DNA from: Streptomyces longisporoflavus
GTDB taxonomy: Bacteria > Actinomycetota > Actinomycetes > Streptomycetales > Streptomycetaceae
Direction: 5' to 3'
NCBI RefSeq assembly: GCF_014649775.1
Contig: NZ_BMTR01000007.1
Coordinates: 331,055 to 395,054, forward strand
DNA length: 64,000 nt
How positions within the stretch are numbered: position 1 is the first letter of the stretch; each line of letters starts with the position of its first letter. The notes beneath the pieces were generated by a model. That model was not told the DNA's origin, searched no databases, and saw nothing but the letters and a program-made list of their open reading frames with translations. Of this stretch, positions 42,658 to 50,946 are shown in pieces. The position numbers and the translations under genes were made by a program.

Positions 42658-43746
42658 TCAACGGCACGCCAGGGTGTGACCGCGGACGGTTGCCGGGCTG
42701 CCGAACCTCGGCGGATCGCTCAGCCTGGCCGTGGAGTCGGGGCGGGTCAGGGGGCGATCGCCGCCGAGCGCCCTGAATACCTTGGTGGCCTTCGCCCGGT
42801 CCCATTCGAGAGCGCCGTTCAGCGACGTGCTGAAGCCGCTGACCGGCACCGTGGTGAACTCCATGGACGACGGCGGAATACGCTCCACCACGCGGGCGAG
42901 CGACAGGAGTTGCCGGGCGCTGAACCCCCGGTCGGTCCGCGCCGCGCCGACCAGCGACCGGCTCAGCCGGGCCGCCCTGAGCGGATCGGCGAGGACGTTC
43001 TGGGCACGTACGCCGCGCAGCGCCCCGATCAGGAAGCGCTGCTGGCGCTGGATCCGCCCGAAGTCGGCGCTGTCGTCCACGTGGCGGGAGCGGACGTACT
43101 GAAGTGCCCGGCCGCCGCCGAGCCGGTGGGTGCCGGGCGCGAGGTCCAGCTTCGTCGTCTTGTCCCTGAGCGGGCGGGGCGTACAGACCTCCACGCCTCC
43201 GACCGTCTCCACGCTGTCCATGAAACGCCGGAAGTCGAGTTGCAGGTACCGGTCGACGCGGACGCCGGTCATCCCCTCGACCGTACGCACGGACAGCGTG
43301 GGGCCGCCTTGCGCGTAGGCGCCGTTGATCTTTCCCGGATGTGCCGCGCGCATCGCTCCCGTGGCTTCGTCGCGGTGCGCGGGGATCTCGGCGTACGAGT
43401 CGCGGGGGATGCTGACGACGCTGACGCGGTCCCGCGCCCAGGACACGTGGACCAGCATGAGCGTGTCCGTGCAGTCGCAGGCGACACCGCCCGCGTGGAA
43501 CTTCCGCTTCTCCTGGCGCGTGATGGTGTCGCGGCCGTCCGTCCCCATCAGCAGGATATTCATACCTCTTCCCTCTTCCGGTCGGTTCTTCATGTCGCCG
43601 AATACGTCGACGCGTTGGACGGGAGAAGGCAGCGCGGTGGCGCTTCCCATTCCAGCGGCGGCCGCGACGAGAAGAACCCCCGGAACGGCGAGACGCAGCC
43701 GGCGCGCCCGCCGCGACCCGGTGGGTGAGAAGAGGTGAGTGAGCAA
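42658..43746 (-). CDS. LytR-CpsA-Psr (LCP) family ligase
   Basis: A 362-residue protein with an N-terminal membrane anchor (LRLAVPGVLLVAAAAGMGSA) and an extracellular LCP domain: NILLMGTDGRD, CDCTDTLMLVHVS, VVSIPRDSYAEIP, GKINGAYAQGG, YVRSRHVDDSADFGRIQRQQ. LCP enzymes move lipid-linked glycopolymers onto peptidoglycan. A TTG start with GGAG six bases upstream is used. Lying between rodlin genes and 7 kb from an exopolysaccharide operon, it could anchor that polymer or teichoic acid on the sporulating hypha. Confidence 0.9.
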   Translation of the reverse strand: MLTHLFSPTGSRRARRLRLAVPGVLLVAAAAGMGSATALPSPVQRVDVFGDMKNRPEEGRGMNILLMGTDGRDTITRQEKRKFHAGGVACDCTDTLMLVHVSWARDRVSVVSIPRDSYAEIPAHRDEATGAMRAAHPGKINGAYAQGGPTLSVRTVEGMTGVRVDRYLQLDFRRFMDSVETVGGVEVCTPRPLRDKTTKLDLAPGTHRLGGGRALQYVRSRHVDDSADFGRIQRQQRFLIGALRGVRAQNVLADPLRAARLSRSLVGAARTDRGFSARQLLSLARVVERIPPSSMEFTTVPVSGFSTSLNGALEWDRAKATKVFRALGGDRPLTRPDSTARLSDPPRFGSPATVRGHTLACR

Positions 43747-43945
43747 GCTGATCTCCGCTGCGGGGGAACCGGTACGGAGAAACCGTAAATCGCTCTACGG
43801 GGCGCGGGTGCGGGATCTTCGTGGCGCGCACGAACAACAACTCGTTCGACCTAAGCCGTTCGGTTTCGCTCCGAGCCGTTCGGTTTCGCTGGTTTTCGCA
43901 ATTGGAACAGATCGCTCGACACACGCCCGTCGATGGCGAGGGAAT

Positions 43946-44140
43946 ATGGCTGACTTCAAGCAGCAATGGAGGCGTCAGGGCCTCATCCCATTGAGCAGAA
44001 CTTCTCCGGAACGCCGCGTCGAGGATCCCATCTACACGTCGTTGCAGGATTCCTGGGAAAGGCAGGGAAAGACAGTTCCGGGCCGGCCCGACCAGGAATG
44101 GCAGGCCCTTGTGGCGCGCGACCCCTGGCCACGGGGCTGA
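43946..44140 (+). CDS. Small hypothetical protein
   Basis: A 64-residue polar protein beginning MADFKQQWRRQGLIPLSRTS and ending QEWQALVARDPWPRG. GAGGGAAT lies just before the ATG, and the next hairpin (44165-44193) closes it on the 3' side. Base composition is less G/C-biased than surrounding genes. Tryptophans are regularly spaced, which argues against a chance frame. It runs opposite to its neighbours. No known family or function. Confidence 0.5.
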   Translation: MADFKQQWRRQGLIPLSRTSPERRVEDPIYTSLQDSWERQGKTVPGRPDQEWQALVARDPWPRG

Positions 44141-44164
44141 CGGCCGGGCGCGGTTGCGCACGAC

Positions 44165-44193
44165 AGCGGGCCGCCGGTGAACGGCGGCCCGCT
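44165..44193. terminator. Hairpin terminator of second rodlin gene
   Basis: Perfect 12-base arms AGCGGGCCGCCG and CGGCGGCCCGCT around GTGAA, between the ends of the small plus-strand gene and the minus-strand rodlin gene. Confidence 0.82.
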
Positions 44194-44210
44194 GAGCGCT
44201 GTACGGGAGA

Positions 44211-44621
44211 TCAGTCGTTGTTCGTGCCGTTGCCCGACAGGACCGGGATGTCGGAGAGGATGTGCGACAGCGGCTCGTCGCCCTTGGCCTGCGTGGAGTT
44301 CTCCACGCACTGCTGGTTCTGCGGCGCCGAGAGGATCGGGATGTCCTGGACGGCGATCGGCACGAGGCCGACGAGGGAGCCGATGTTCGCCTTGGCCGGG
44401 AGGCCGATGCAGGGCTTGTTCAGCGAGCCCTGGATCAGTGCCATCTGCGGGCTCATGTTGCCGTACGTGGCGGAGTTTCCGTACGCCTGCTTGGCGCCGT
44501 TACCGCTGAGCGACGTGGTGCCGTGGTCGTCGCCGATGGCGAGCGCCGACGGAGCTGCGGCGGCCGACATGCCGACGACGGAGACGGCAACCGCGGCTGC
44601 AGCCATACCCTTCTTGATCAC
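44211..44621 (-). CDS. rdlA: Rodlin protein (divergent pair, left)
   Basis: A 136-residue rodlin: signal peptide (AAAAVAVSVVGMSAAAAPSA), then IGDDHGTTSLSGNGAKQAYG, LNKPCIGLPAKANIGSLVGL and ending LSGNGTNND. GTG start with AGAAGGGA. It is nearly identical in sequence to the rodlin at 44827-45237, from which it is transcribed divergently across 205 bases, the arrangement known for rdlA/rdlB. Which copy equals rdlA or rdlB cannot be told here. Rodlins assemble with chaplins on the sporulating surface. Confidence 0.94.
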   Translation of the reverse strand: MIKKGMAAAAVAVSVVGMSAAAAPSALAIGDDHGTTSLSGNGAKQAYGNSATYGNMSPQMALIQGSLNKPCIGLPAKANIGSLVGLVPIAVQDIPILSAPQNQQCVENSTQAKGDEPLSHILSDIPVLSGNGTNND

Positions 44622-44826
44622 AACTAATTCCCTTCTGGAGAAACCCCGTTCGCCGGAGCGCTCTGATTAACTCCACGCCCATCGCATAGTTGCTCCGCTT
44701 CACTCTTATGGCCCAACGAAGGCCCGATGAACGCCCAACCGAGTGAAGACCCGAAACCCCGCATCGCACCCGCGAGTTGGTCAGGGGGCAGTGACTCGAG
44801 CGTCTGCCAGAAAAGGAACACGCAAA
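44622..44826. promoter_or_regulatory. Shared divergent rodlin promoter region
   Basis: The 205 bases between the two divergent rodlin starts should hold both promoters and any shared developmental operator. Ribosome sites AGAAGGGA and AAAAGGAA flank both ends. The centre (44660-44720) is A/T richer. No sequence-specific site could be assigned. Confidence 0.6.
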
Positions 44827-45237
44827 ATGATGAAGAAGGCTATGGCCTCGGCGGCAGTTGCCGTTTCCGTTGTCGGTATGTCCGCTGCCGCGGCCCCGTC
44901 GGCCCTCGCCATCGGTGACGACCACGGCACCACCTCCCTGAGCGGCAACGGCGCCGAGCAGGCGTACGGCAACTCGGCGACGCACGGCGACATGAGCCCC
45001 CAGCTCTCGCTCGTCCAGGGCTCGCTGAACAAGCCCTGCATCGGCCTCCCGGCCAAGGCGAACATCGGCTCCCTCGTCGGCCTCGTGCCGATCGCCGTCC
45101 AGGACATCCCGATCCTCTCGGCGCCGCAGAACCAGCAGTGCACCGAGAACTCGACGCAGGCCAAGGGCGACGAGCCGCTGTCGCACATCCTGAACGACAT
45201 CCCGCTCCTGTCGGGCAACGGTCAGTCCAACAGCTGA
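44827..45237 (+). CDS. rdlB: Rodlin protein (divergent pair, right)
   Basis: A 136-residue rodlin: signal sequence MMKKAMASAAVAVSVVGMSA, mature IGDDHGTTSLSGNGAEQAYG, ending LLSGNGQSNS. Cysteines lie in NKPCIG and NQQCTE, as in the paralogues. ATG at 44827 follows AAAGGAAC. It is divergent from the copy at 44211-44621. Product forms amyloid-like rodlets' ordered basketwork with chaplins. Confidence 0.94.
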   Translation: MMKKAMASAAVAVSVVGMSAAAAPSALAIGDDHGTTSLSGNGAEQAYGNSATHGDMSPQLSLVQGSLNKPCIGLPAKANIGSLVGLVPIAVQDIPILSAPQNQQCTENSTQAKGDEPLSHILNDIPLLSGNGQSNS

Positions 45238-45257
45238 TCTGCCGGTGTGAGATCGCT

Positions 45258-45293
45258 CGGGCTGCCCGCCTCTCCCCGAGGCCCGGCAGCCCG
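45258..45293 (+). terminator. Hairpin terminator of third rodlin gene
   Basis: CGGGCTGCC pairs with GGCAGCCCG, and GCCTC/GAGGC pair inside the loop, 21 bases after the rodlin stop. Confidence 0.75.
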
Positions 45294-45470
45294 GGCTGCT
45301 CCATTTTCGGACGCGGTAATTCGGGTGAATTTCCCGAACGGGAGAAGCCGGTGGTTTCTTCCGCATCTTTAACTCGTTTGCAGATTGCAGGTCATGGTGC
45401 GAGACGTCAACAGAAGTTCTCGCTCGGTTTCGACTGCCAGATCGGCATGACCACAGAGAAGGGAACATCT

Positions 45471-45704
45471 GTGAAGCACAAGAAGAGCGCAACGATCGTC
45501 GCTGGTGTCGTGATGACCATGGGCATGGCGGCCCCCGCGTTCGCCGACGCCGGCGCCGAGGGCGCGGCCGTCGGGTCCCCCGGCGTGCTGTCCGGCAACC
45601 AGGCCCAGATCCCGGTCCACATCCCGCTCAACGTGTGCGGCAACACCGTGGACGTCATCGGTCTGCTGAACCCGGCGTTCGGCAACACCTGCGCCAACAC
45701 CTGA
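45471..45704 (+). CDS. Short chaplin
   Basis: A 77-residue secreted surface protein with signal peptide ending AAPAFADA and one complete chaplin domain: GSPGVLSGNQAQIPVHIPLN, then VCGNTVDVIGLLNPAFGNTC with the two conserved cysteines. Chaplins self-assemble into amyloid fibrils that lower surface tension and coat aerial hyphae. GTG start with GAAGGGA; the frame extends upstream to an ATG at 45447 that has no ribosome site. It is followed at once by the long chaplin gene. Confidence 0.95.
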   Translation: MKHKKSATIVAGVVMTMGMAAPAFADAGAEGAAVGSPGVLSGNQAQIPVHIPLNVCGNTVDVIGLLNPAFGNTCANT

Positions 45705-45732
45705 TAGCGCTCAGCCACCAGGCTGTTCATGG

Positions 45733-45769
45733 CCGGCCTTGGACCGTCACTTCGACTCCAAGGCCGGCT
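45733..45769 (+). terminator. Hairpin between short and long chaplin genes
   Basis: Twelve-base arms GCCGGCCTTGGA and TCCAAGGCCGGC around a 13-base loop, followed by TTT. It lies between the two chaplin genes and probably makes the short chaplin message the more abundant. Confidence 0.8.
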
Positions 45770-45797
45770 TTCCACTGCTCAGAGGAAGACAACTAGA

Positions 45798-46712
45798 TTG
45801 CGACAGGTAATTGGTAAAGGGATGCTCGCGACTGCGGCCGCCGCGACCAGCATCCTCTCCCTGTCCGGCTCGAACGCGCTCGCAACGGACGGGAACGCGG
45901 TGGCGGCGGGTTCGCCCGGCGTCTTGTCGGGCAACAGCGTGCAGGCCCCCGTGGGCGTCCCGGTGAACGCCTGCGGCAACACCGCGGACGTGGTCGGCGC
46001 GGCCAACCCCTCGTTCGGCAACAACTGCGCGAACCACGGGGACTCCGTGCGGGAGCACGCGAGTGCACCGGCACCGGTACCGACGCAGGGGCGGACGTCC
46101 GGCAGGACGGAGGACCGGCCGAGCCACGCCTCTGCGCCGGCCCCGGCTCCGGCTCCGGCCCCGGACAGGCACACGAACTCGGGCACGCACCCGAGCGCCC
46201 ACTCGGACCCGCACGCCGGCACCCAGTCGGTGGCCGAGGGCGACACGGTGGGGTCGCCCGGTGTCGGTACGGGCAACAACGCGAAGGCACCCGTGGACGT
46301 GCCGGTCAACGCCTGCGGCAACACCGTGGACGTGATCGGCCTGCTCAACCCGGCCATGGGCAACGGCTGCGCCGAGGGGACGTCCGCGCCGGCGTTCCCC
46401 GGGCCCGAGGAGCCGCCGTCGGGGCACGAGGCACCGCCGCGTGAGCACGAGACGCCGCCACGGGCCGCCGCCGAGCCGCCCGCCGACCGCTCCGTCACCG
46501 GGCCCGCGCACTCCGCCAAGTCGCCCCACCAGGTCGCGTCCTCGACCTCCGGGCGGGCGCCGTCGGCCGATTCCCCGGCGCCGTACGCCCTGGACCGGCT
46601 CGCCGAGACCGGAAGCGACGAGGGCCTTCTCGCCGCGGCCGCGGCGAGTGCCGCTCTGCTGGTCGGCGGTGGGATCCTCTACCGCCGCGGGCGCGCCTCA
46701 TCCGGCCTCTAG
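45798..46712 (+). CDS. Long chaplin with two chaplin domains and LAETG sorting signal
   Basis: About 304 residues. Signal peptide to about 36 (ATAAAATSILSLSGSNALA), chaplin domain 1 at about 40-82 (GSPGVLSGNSVQAPVGVPVN, ACGNTADVVGAANP), a Pro/Ala-rich linker with PAPAPAPAP, domain 2 at about 150-195 (VNACGNTVDVIGLLNPAMGN), a second Pro/Glu-rich linker, then LAETG at about 268 with a hydrophobic helix and RRGR tail, a class E sortase signal. It anchors chaplin fibrils to peptidoglycan. TTG start at 45798 with GAGGAAG; ATG at 45822 is an alternative. Sortase genes are not in this window. Confidence 0.93.
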   Translation: MRQVIGKGMLATAAAATSILSLSGSNALATDGNAVAAGSPGVLSGNSVQAPVGVPVNACGNTADVVGAANPSFGNNCANHGDSVREHASAPAPVPTQGRTSGRTEDRPSHASAPAPAPAPAPDRHTNSGTHPSAHSDPHAGTQSVAEGDTVGSPGVGTGNNAKAPVDVPVNACGNTVDVIGLLNPAMGNGCAEGTSAPAFPGPEEPPSGHEAPPREHETPPRAAAEPPADRSVTGPAHSAKSPHQVASSTSGRAPSADSPAPYALDRLAETGSDEGLLAAAAASAALLVGGGILYRRGRASSGL

Positions 46713-46724
46713 TACGCCGGAAAT

Positions 46725-46772
46725 GCCGCTGGCGGGGAAGAGACACCCGAGGGTCTCTTCCCCGCCAGCGGC
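46725..46772 (+). terminator. Long perfect hairpin after the chaplin genes
   Basis: Twenty-base arms at 46725-46744 and 46753-46772 are perfect complements around an eight-base loop, 13 bases after the long chaplin stop. One of the strongest stems of the window. Confidence 0.88.
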
Positions 46773-46955
46773 AGGAGGGCCGGCCCGCGGAGGGGGTGTT
46801 GCCGACCTACGGCGAAGACGCCGACGGCTGGCGGAGGGCAACCAGGCCCGTCCCATGACACAGAGTCCACCACCTCGTCGCCGCATACGAAGAACCGATT
46901 CACCCGTTCGCCGGAGGCATCACCTGATCGAGTCTCCGACGAAACGGACTCCCGC

Positions 46956-48224
46956 TCAGCGCTTGACGGAACCCATGAGCGCGCGGCGGTTCCGCTCGGG
47001 AACCGGCGCCGGGAAAGCGGCGGCCCCGGGCCCGCGCCGCAGGCTCCGCCGGACCCCGCGCACCAGCCTGCCCGCCGTGTACGAGGCGCCGTGCACGAAG
47101 CGCATGGCCGGACCGAAGCTGGAAGCCGTCACCAGCCCCGCGAGGAACAGACCGGGATACGAGGACTCGAACTCCGCCGAGACGCGGGGCTCGTCGGCCG
47201 CGTTCACCGCGAGGGCGCCGCGCAGGTCCGGGCCCAGCATCCCCAGGCGCGCGCCGGTGGCCCGGAAGCCGGTGGCCGCGATGACGTGGTCGGTTTCAAA
47301 GTCCGGGCCGCCGCTCGCGTCGCCGAGGGTCGCGAGCCGCACCCGGCCCTCGGCGGCCGACGCCGTGACGACCTCGTGGCCGAGCAGCACCTCCACGCGT
47401 GACTCGACCCTCTCGCGCACCCACCAGGCCCCCGCGGGGCCCAGCGCCGATGCCGAGATGCGGGCCCGGGTGGCCTCGGGGAGCCGCCGGAAGCCGCCGG
47501 GCACCTCCGCGTAGAACCAGTTGCGCCAGCCGCAGCCGAGTCCGCTGTGCGGAGCGCGGAGGGACTCACGCCACGGCCGCTCCAGGGCCGGGGGCACGGT
47601 GTTCCAGTTCAGCCGGTGCGACCGGGCGAGCACCCGCACCCGCGTCCCCTGTTCGGCGAGCAGCGCGGCGGTCTCCAGGGCCGCCTGGCCCGCGCCGATC
47701 ACGGTGACGTCCTTGTCCCGGAAGCGGTCCAGGGTCCGGTGGTGGCTGCTGTGCGATACGTGCTCCCTGCCGAGCCCGTGCAGCGCCGAGGGGATCTCGA
47801 CGAAGGGGAGCACGCCGACGGCCAGCGCCACCTTGCGGCCGTGGATGGCCTGGCCGTCCTCCGTGATCACCTCGAACCCGCCGGGGCAGGCGGTGACGGA
47901 CGACAGCATCCGTTCGTCGACGTCCGGCACGGCGTGCTGCGCGAACCACAGGCCGTACGAGGCGAACGTCTCCACGGAGATCGGTTCGCCGTGCCTGGCC
48001 TCCATGCCGTTGCGCTTGCAGTAGTCGGCCAGGCCGTAGCGGCGGCGAGGGTCGGAGAGGTTCGACGCCCAGGGCTCCGACTTCAGGAACATGCCCTGCG
48101 GCATGTGGTCGCGCCAGGACTCCATGGGCCTGCCGAAGACCCGTACGTCGAGTCCGGCGCCGGCGGCGTGCGAGGCGATGGACAGGCCGTAGGGCCCGGC
48201 TCCGACAACCAACAGGTCATACAT
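46956..48224 (-). CDS. Flavin-dependent NAD(P)H monooxygenase-like protein
   Basis: A 422-residue flavoprotein. The first Rossmann motif is LLVVGAGPYGLSIASHAAGA near residue 3; the second, VTVIGAGQAALETAALLAEQ, is near 168; ATGF (VIAATGFRATG) near 325 is the motif of lysine/ornithine N-monooxygenases and FMO-like enzymes. SHSSHH and W-rich segments fit that group. Start ATG at 48224 overlaps the ATP-grasp gene stop by 8 bases (ATGTATGA). Paired with the ATP-grasp ligase, it may hydroxylate an amino acid or amide product. No dedicated substrate gene is seen. Confidence 0.85.
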   Translation of the reverse strand: MYDLLVVGAGPYGLSIASHAAGAGLDVRVFGRPMESWRDHMPQGMFLKSEPWASNLSDPRRRYGLADYCKRNGMEARHGEPISVETFASYGLWFAQHAVPDVDERMLSSVTACPGGFEVITEDGQAIHGRKVALAVGVLPFVEIPSALHGLGREHVSHSSHHRTLDRFRDKDVTVIGAGQAALETAALLAEQGTRVRVLARSHRLNWNTVPPALERPWRESLRAPHSGLGCGWRNWFYAEVPGGFRRLPEATRARISASALGPAGAWWVRERVESRVEVLLGHEVVTASAAEGRVRLATLGDASGGPDFETDHVIAATGFRATGARLGMLGPDLRGALAVNAADEPRVSAEFESSYPGLFLAGLVTASSFGPAMRFVHGASYTAGRLVRGVRRSLRRGPGAAAFPAPVPERNRRALMGSVKR

Positions 48225-49533
48225 CAGCAACTGCTCGCTCTCTCGTCGTCGTTACGGGCGCCGCCGGCGCGGGCGGGGCCGTCGGGCGCACCTTCCGTCG
48301 CAGCCGGCCGAGGAGCCGGCCCGGGAACCGGCCGGGAAACCGGCCGAGGAGCCGCCGCGTCACGTGGCGGCACCACAGCACCCACATGGCGAGCGCGGGT
48401 GCCATGTCGTCGCGGGCGTGCCAGGCCAGCTCGCGGCGCTGCGGCGCGGCGGGGGCGGGGCCCGCCGCCATCAGGACGCGCACCGCCGTCAGCGGGGAGT
48501 AGTTCTCCACGACGAACGCGCGGCCCGGCAGGACGGCCCCTGCGGGCAGCGGCCGGTGTGTCATGTCCAGGTGCTGGGCGCGCACCACGTCCAGATCGGC
48601 GCCGTCGGCGAAGAGGCGGAACTGGGCGCCGGGGCGGGGGTTGAAGTCGAGCAGGCAGTGCTCGCCGGTCGCGGCGTCCACCCGGAAGTCGAGGTCGAAG
48701 ATGCCGCGGTAGCCCAGCGTGTCGACCAGTCTGTCCACGCCGGCCCGCAGGCCCGGGTCGGGCGTCCACTCGCCCACCGCGGTGAGGCCCGCGCCGCGCG
48801 GCCAGGAGCGGTGCTTGCGGCCGGAGCCGCCGCTGCGCACGACGCCCTTGCGGTCGACGTATCCGTGGACGAACCAGTCGCGGCCGGGGCCGCCGGGCAG
48901 ATACGCCTGGAGCAGGAGGCGGCTGCCCGCCTCCTCGCTCCGGCCGTAGAGCTCCAGGGCCTCCCGCTCCGAGCGCACCAGGATCGTGCTGCGCAGGCCC
49001 GTCCCAGCGGGCACCAGCCACGGGCGGCTCCACTTCGCGACCACGGGGAGCCCCAACCTGCGTACGGCGTCGGCGGCTTGGGCCGTGGATTCCGGCAGGA
49101 GGGTCAGCGGGTGCGGAATGCCGGAGGAGGCGCACACGCGGGCCAGGGTCGCCTTGTCGGCCACCCGTTCCGCGAGTCCGCTCGCCTGGTCCGGCAGGAG
49201 ATAGGTGGCGGCCAGTTCTTTCTGCAGGCGCCCGATCGCGAGGGCTCCCGCGTCGTCCATGGGGATGAGTACGGACGGCCGGGCGACACGGTGGGAGATG
49301 CGGCGCAATACGGCGGCGATTTCCCGGAGCGAGGCACCGGGCGGCGGCGGCGGGTGCGTCTGGTGCAGATAGCGGGAGCTGCGGACCGGACTTCTCGCGG
49401 AATCGGCTGCCGCTACATGTACCTCCACTCCCGCACGGCCAAGTGACCGAACGGCTCCGAGTGTGCCGTGATGAAAGGGATTCCGGTCGATCCGCAGCAG
49501 AACCGCGGGGACCCGGGTATCGAGAGTTAGCAC
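48217..49533 (-). CDS. ATP-grasp carboxylate-amine ligase-like protein
   Basis: A 438-residue ATP-grasp enzyme. Preatp-grasp fold: VEVHVAAADSARSPVRSSRY; ATP-binding domain: LPVVAKWSRPWLVPAG, FVHGYVDRKGVV, and the metal site FDLDFRVDAATGEHCLLDFN followed by PRPGAQFRLF. Members join a carboxylate to an amine with ATP. The last 110 residues (CRHVTRRLLGRFPGRFPGRL) are basic and may touch membrane or nucleic acid. GTG start. Operon with the flavoprotein downstream; together they may make a modified peptide or amino-acid derivative in the surface island. Confidence 0.85.
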   Translation of the reverse strand: MLTLDTRVPAVLLRIDRNPFHHGTLGAVRSLGRAGVEVHVAAADSARSPVRSSRYLHQTHPPPPPGASLREIAAVLRRISHRVARPSVLIPMDDAGALAIGRLQKELAATYLLPDQASGLAERVADKATLARVCASSGIPHPLTLLPESTAQAADAVRRLGLPVVAKWSRPWLVPAGTGLRSTILVRSEREALELYGRSEEAGSRLLLQAYLPGGPGRDWFVHGYVDRKGVVRSGGSGRKHRSWPRGAGLTAVGEWTPDPGLRAGVDRLVDTLGYRGIFDLDFRVDAATGEHCLLDFNPRPGAQFRLFADGADLDVVRAQHLDMTHRPLPAGAVLPGRAFVVENYSPLTAVRVLMAAGPAPAAPQRRELAWHARDDMAPALAMWVLWCRHVTRRLLGRFPGRFPGRLLGRLRRKVRPTAPPAPAAPVTTTRERAVADV

Positions 49534-49686
49534 TGCCGAATTCTCTCAATTCGATCCCCCATGCGGGCGATGGGCACGCCCGGAGGATTAGCGGCTCCAT
49601 TGGCGCATTGCGCATATATATGACTGAGTGTCAGTAGACGGAGCCCGGCATGAGGACCAGCACGAGGATCAGCACGAGGAGCGGCC

Positions 49687-50940
49687 ATGGCTTTGCCAAG
49701 ACACCGGATCGGCAATAGACGGCTGGCATCCGCCGCCACCGGAATCGTCGTGTCGGCGGCGCTCGCCGTGGGGCCCGGTTACGCGTGGGGGGCCGGTCAG
49801 GACCCCGCGCCGCCGGACGGCACGACGGCCCCGGCCGCCCCGACGGCCTCTGCGACCCCTACGGCCCCACCGACCCCTCCGACACCTACGGCCCCGCCGA
49901 CGCCTGCGGCCCCTGCGACACCCGCGCCCCCCGCGGCCGGGAAGCCCGCGTTCGGCGCCTACCTCACCTACGGGCCCGACGGCGTGCGGCGCATGGCCGA
50001 GCTCAGCGAGTGGCTGGGCGGCGCGGAGCTGCGCGTGGGCCACACCTATCTGCCGGGCGACCAGTGGAGCAACATCGAGGGGGCGCCGGGCTTCCTCAAG
50101 AGCTGGGCCCAGTGGCGGCGCGCGCAGGACGACCGGCTTTTCGTGCTCAACGTCCCCATGATGGAGCGCAACGAGAACCACGTCGGCGACTCCGAGGTCC
50201 GCGCGCTGCTCGGCCGGGGCGCGGCGGGCGAATTCGACGAGCACTACCGCGCGCTCGCCGAACGGCTCGTGAAACTCGACGTTCCCGACACCGTCCTGGT
50301 ACTCGGCTGGGAAATGAACGGCACCACGTACACCCACCGGTGCGGCCCCGATCCGGAGGCCTGGAAGAAATACTGGCAGCGCATCGTCACGACGATGCGT
50401 TCGGTGCCGGGCCAGAAGTTCAAGTTCGACTTCACGCCGAACAGAGGCCGGGACGCCATTCCCTGGACGCAGTGTTATCCGGGCGATGATTTCGTGGACA
50501 TCGTCGGCATGGACTCGTACGACCAGCCGGAGGGCACGGATTTCGACCGGCAGGTCGGCGAACCGTACGGCCTCAAGGAGCATGTGGAATTCGCGAAGGC
50601 CCACGGCAAGGAAATCTCCTATCCGGAGTGGGGCCTCTTCCGGAACGGCGACAACGAGGAGTACATGCGGAAAATGCTCGCCTGGATGGACGAGCACAAA
50701 CCGCTCTACAACACCGTCACCGACTACTGCCCGCACGGCGTGTGGCAGTGCGAGGACAATCCCAAGTCCTCCAAGGCCTACCGGACAATGCTCTACGGCC
50801 GTACGGGCACCGAACCCGCTCCGGAGCCGACCACGCCCCCGACACCGCCGGGCTGCTCCCCGCTGAACCTGGGCGAGTGGGCCGAGCACTGGCTGGGCCG
50901 CAAGCTGTGCATGCGTGTCGGCTGGCACCGGTACAAGTAG
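49687..50940 (+). CDS. Secreted GH26-like glycoside hydrolase
   Basis: A 417-residue secreted enzyme. Signal peptide to about 37 (VVSAALAVGPGYAWG), then a 45-residue Thr/Pro/Ala linker. The catalytic region resembles family 26 beta-mannanases: acid/base Glu209 in LGWEMNG, nucleophile Glu314 in SYPEWGLF, with typical WKKYWQRIV and VDIVGMDSYD blocks. GGAG lies before the ATG. It is plus strand, converging by 6 bases on the exopolysaccharide operon, so it could trim that polymer or release it. Substrate not proven. Confidence 0.85.
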   Translation: MALPRHRIGNRRLASAATGIVVSAALAVGPGYAWGAGQDPAPPDGTTAPAAPTASATPTAPPTPPTPTAPPTPAAPATPAPPAAGKPAFGAYLTYGPDGVRRMAELSEWLGGAELRVGHTYLPGDQWSNIEGAPGFLKSWAQWRRAQDDRLFVLNVPMMERNENHVGDSEVRALLGRGAAGEFDEHYRALAERLVKLDVPDTVLVLGWEMNGTTYTHRCGPDPEAWKKYWQRIVTTMRSVPGQKFKFDFTPNRGRDAIPWTQCYPGDDFVDIVGMDSYDQPEGTDFDRQVGEPYGLKEHVEFAKAHGKEISYPEWGLFRNGDNEEYMRKMLAWMDEHKPLYNTVTDYCPHGVWQCEDNPKSSKAYRTMLYGRTGTEPAPEPTTPPTPPGCSPLNLGEWAEHWLGRKLCMRVGWHRYK

Positions 50941-50946
50941 CTCCGC

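Noticed and set aside
48217..49533. Carbamoyl-phosphate synthase or biotin carboxylase fragment
   Set aside because: Length and single ATP-grasp domain without partner domains fit a stand-alone carboxylate-amine ligase.
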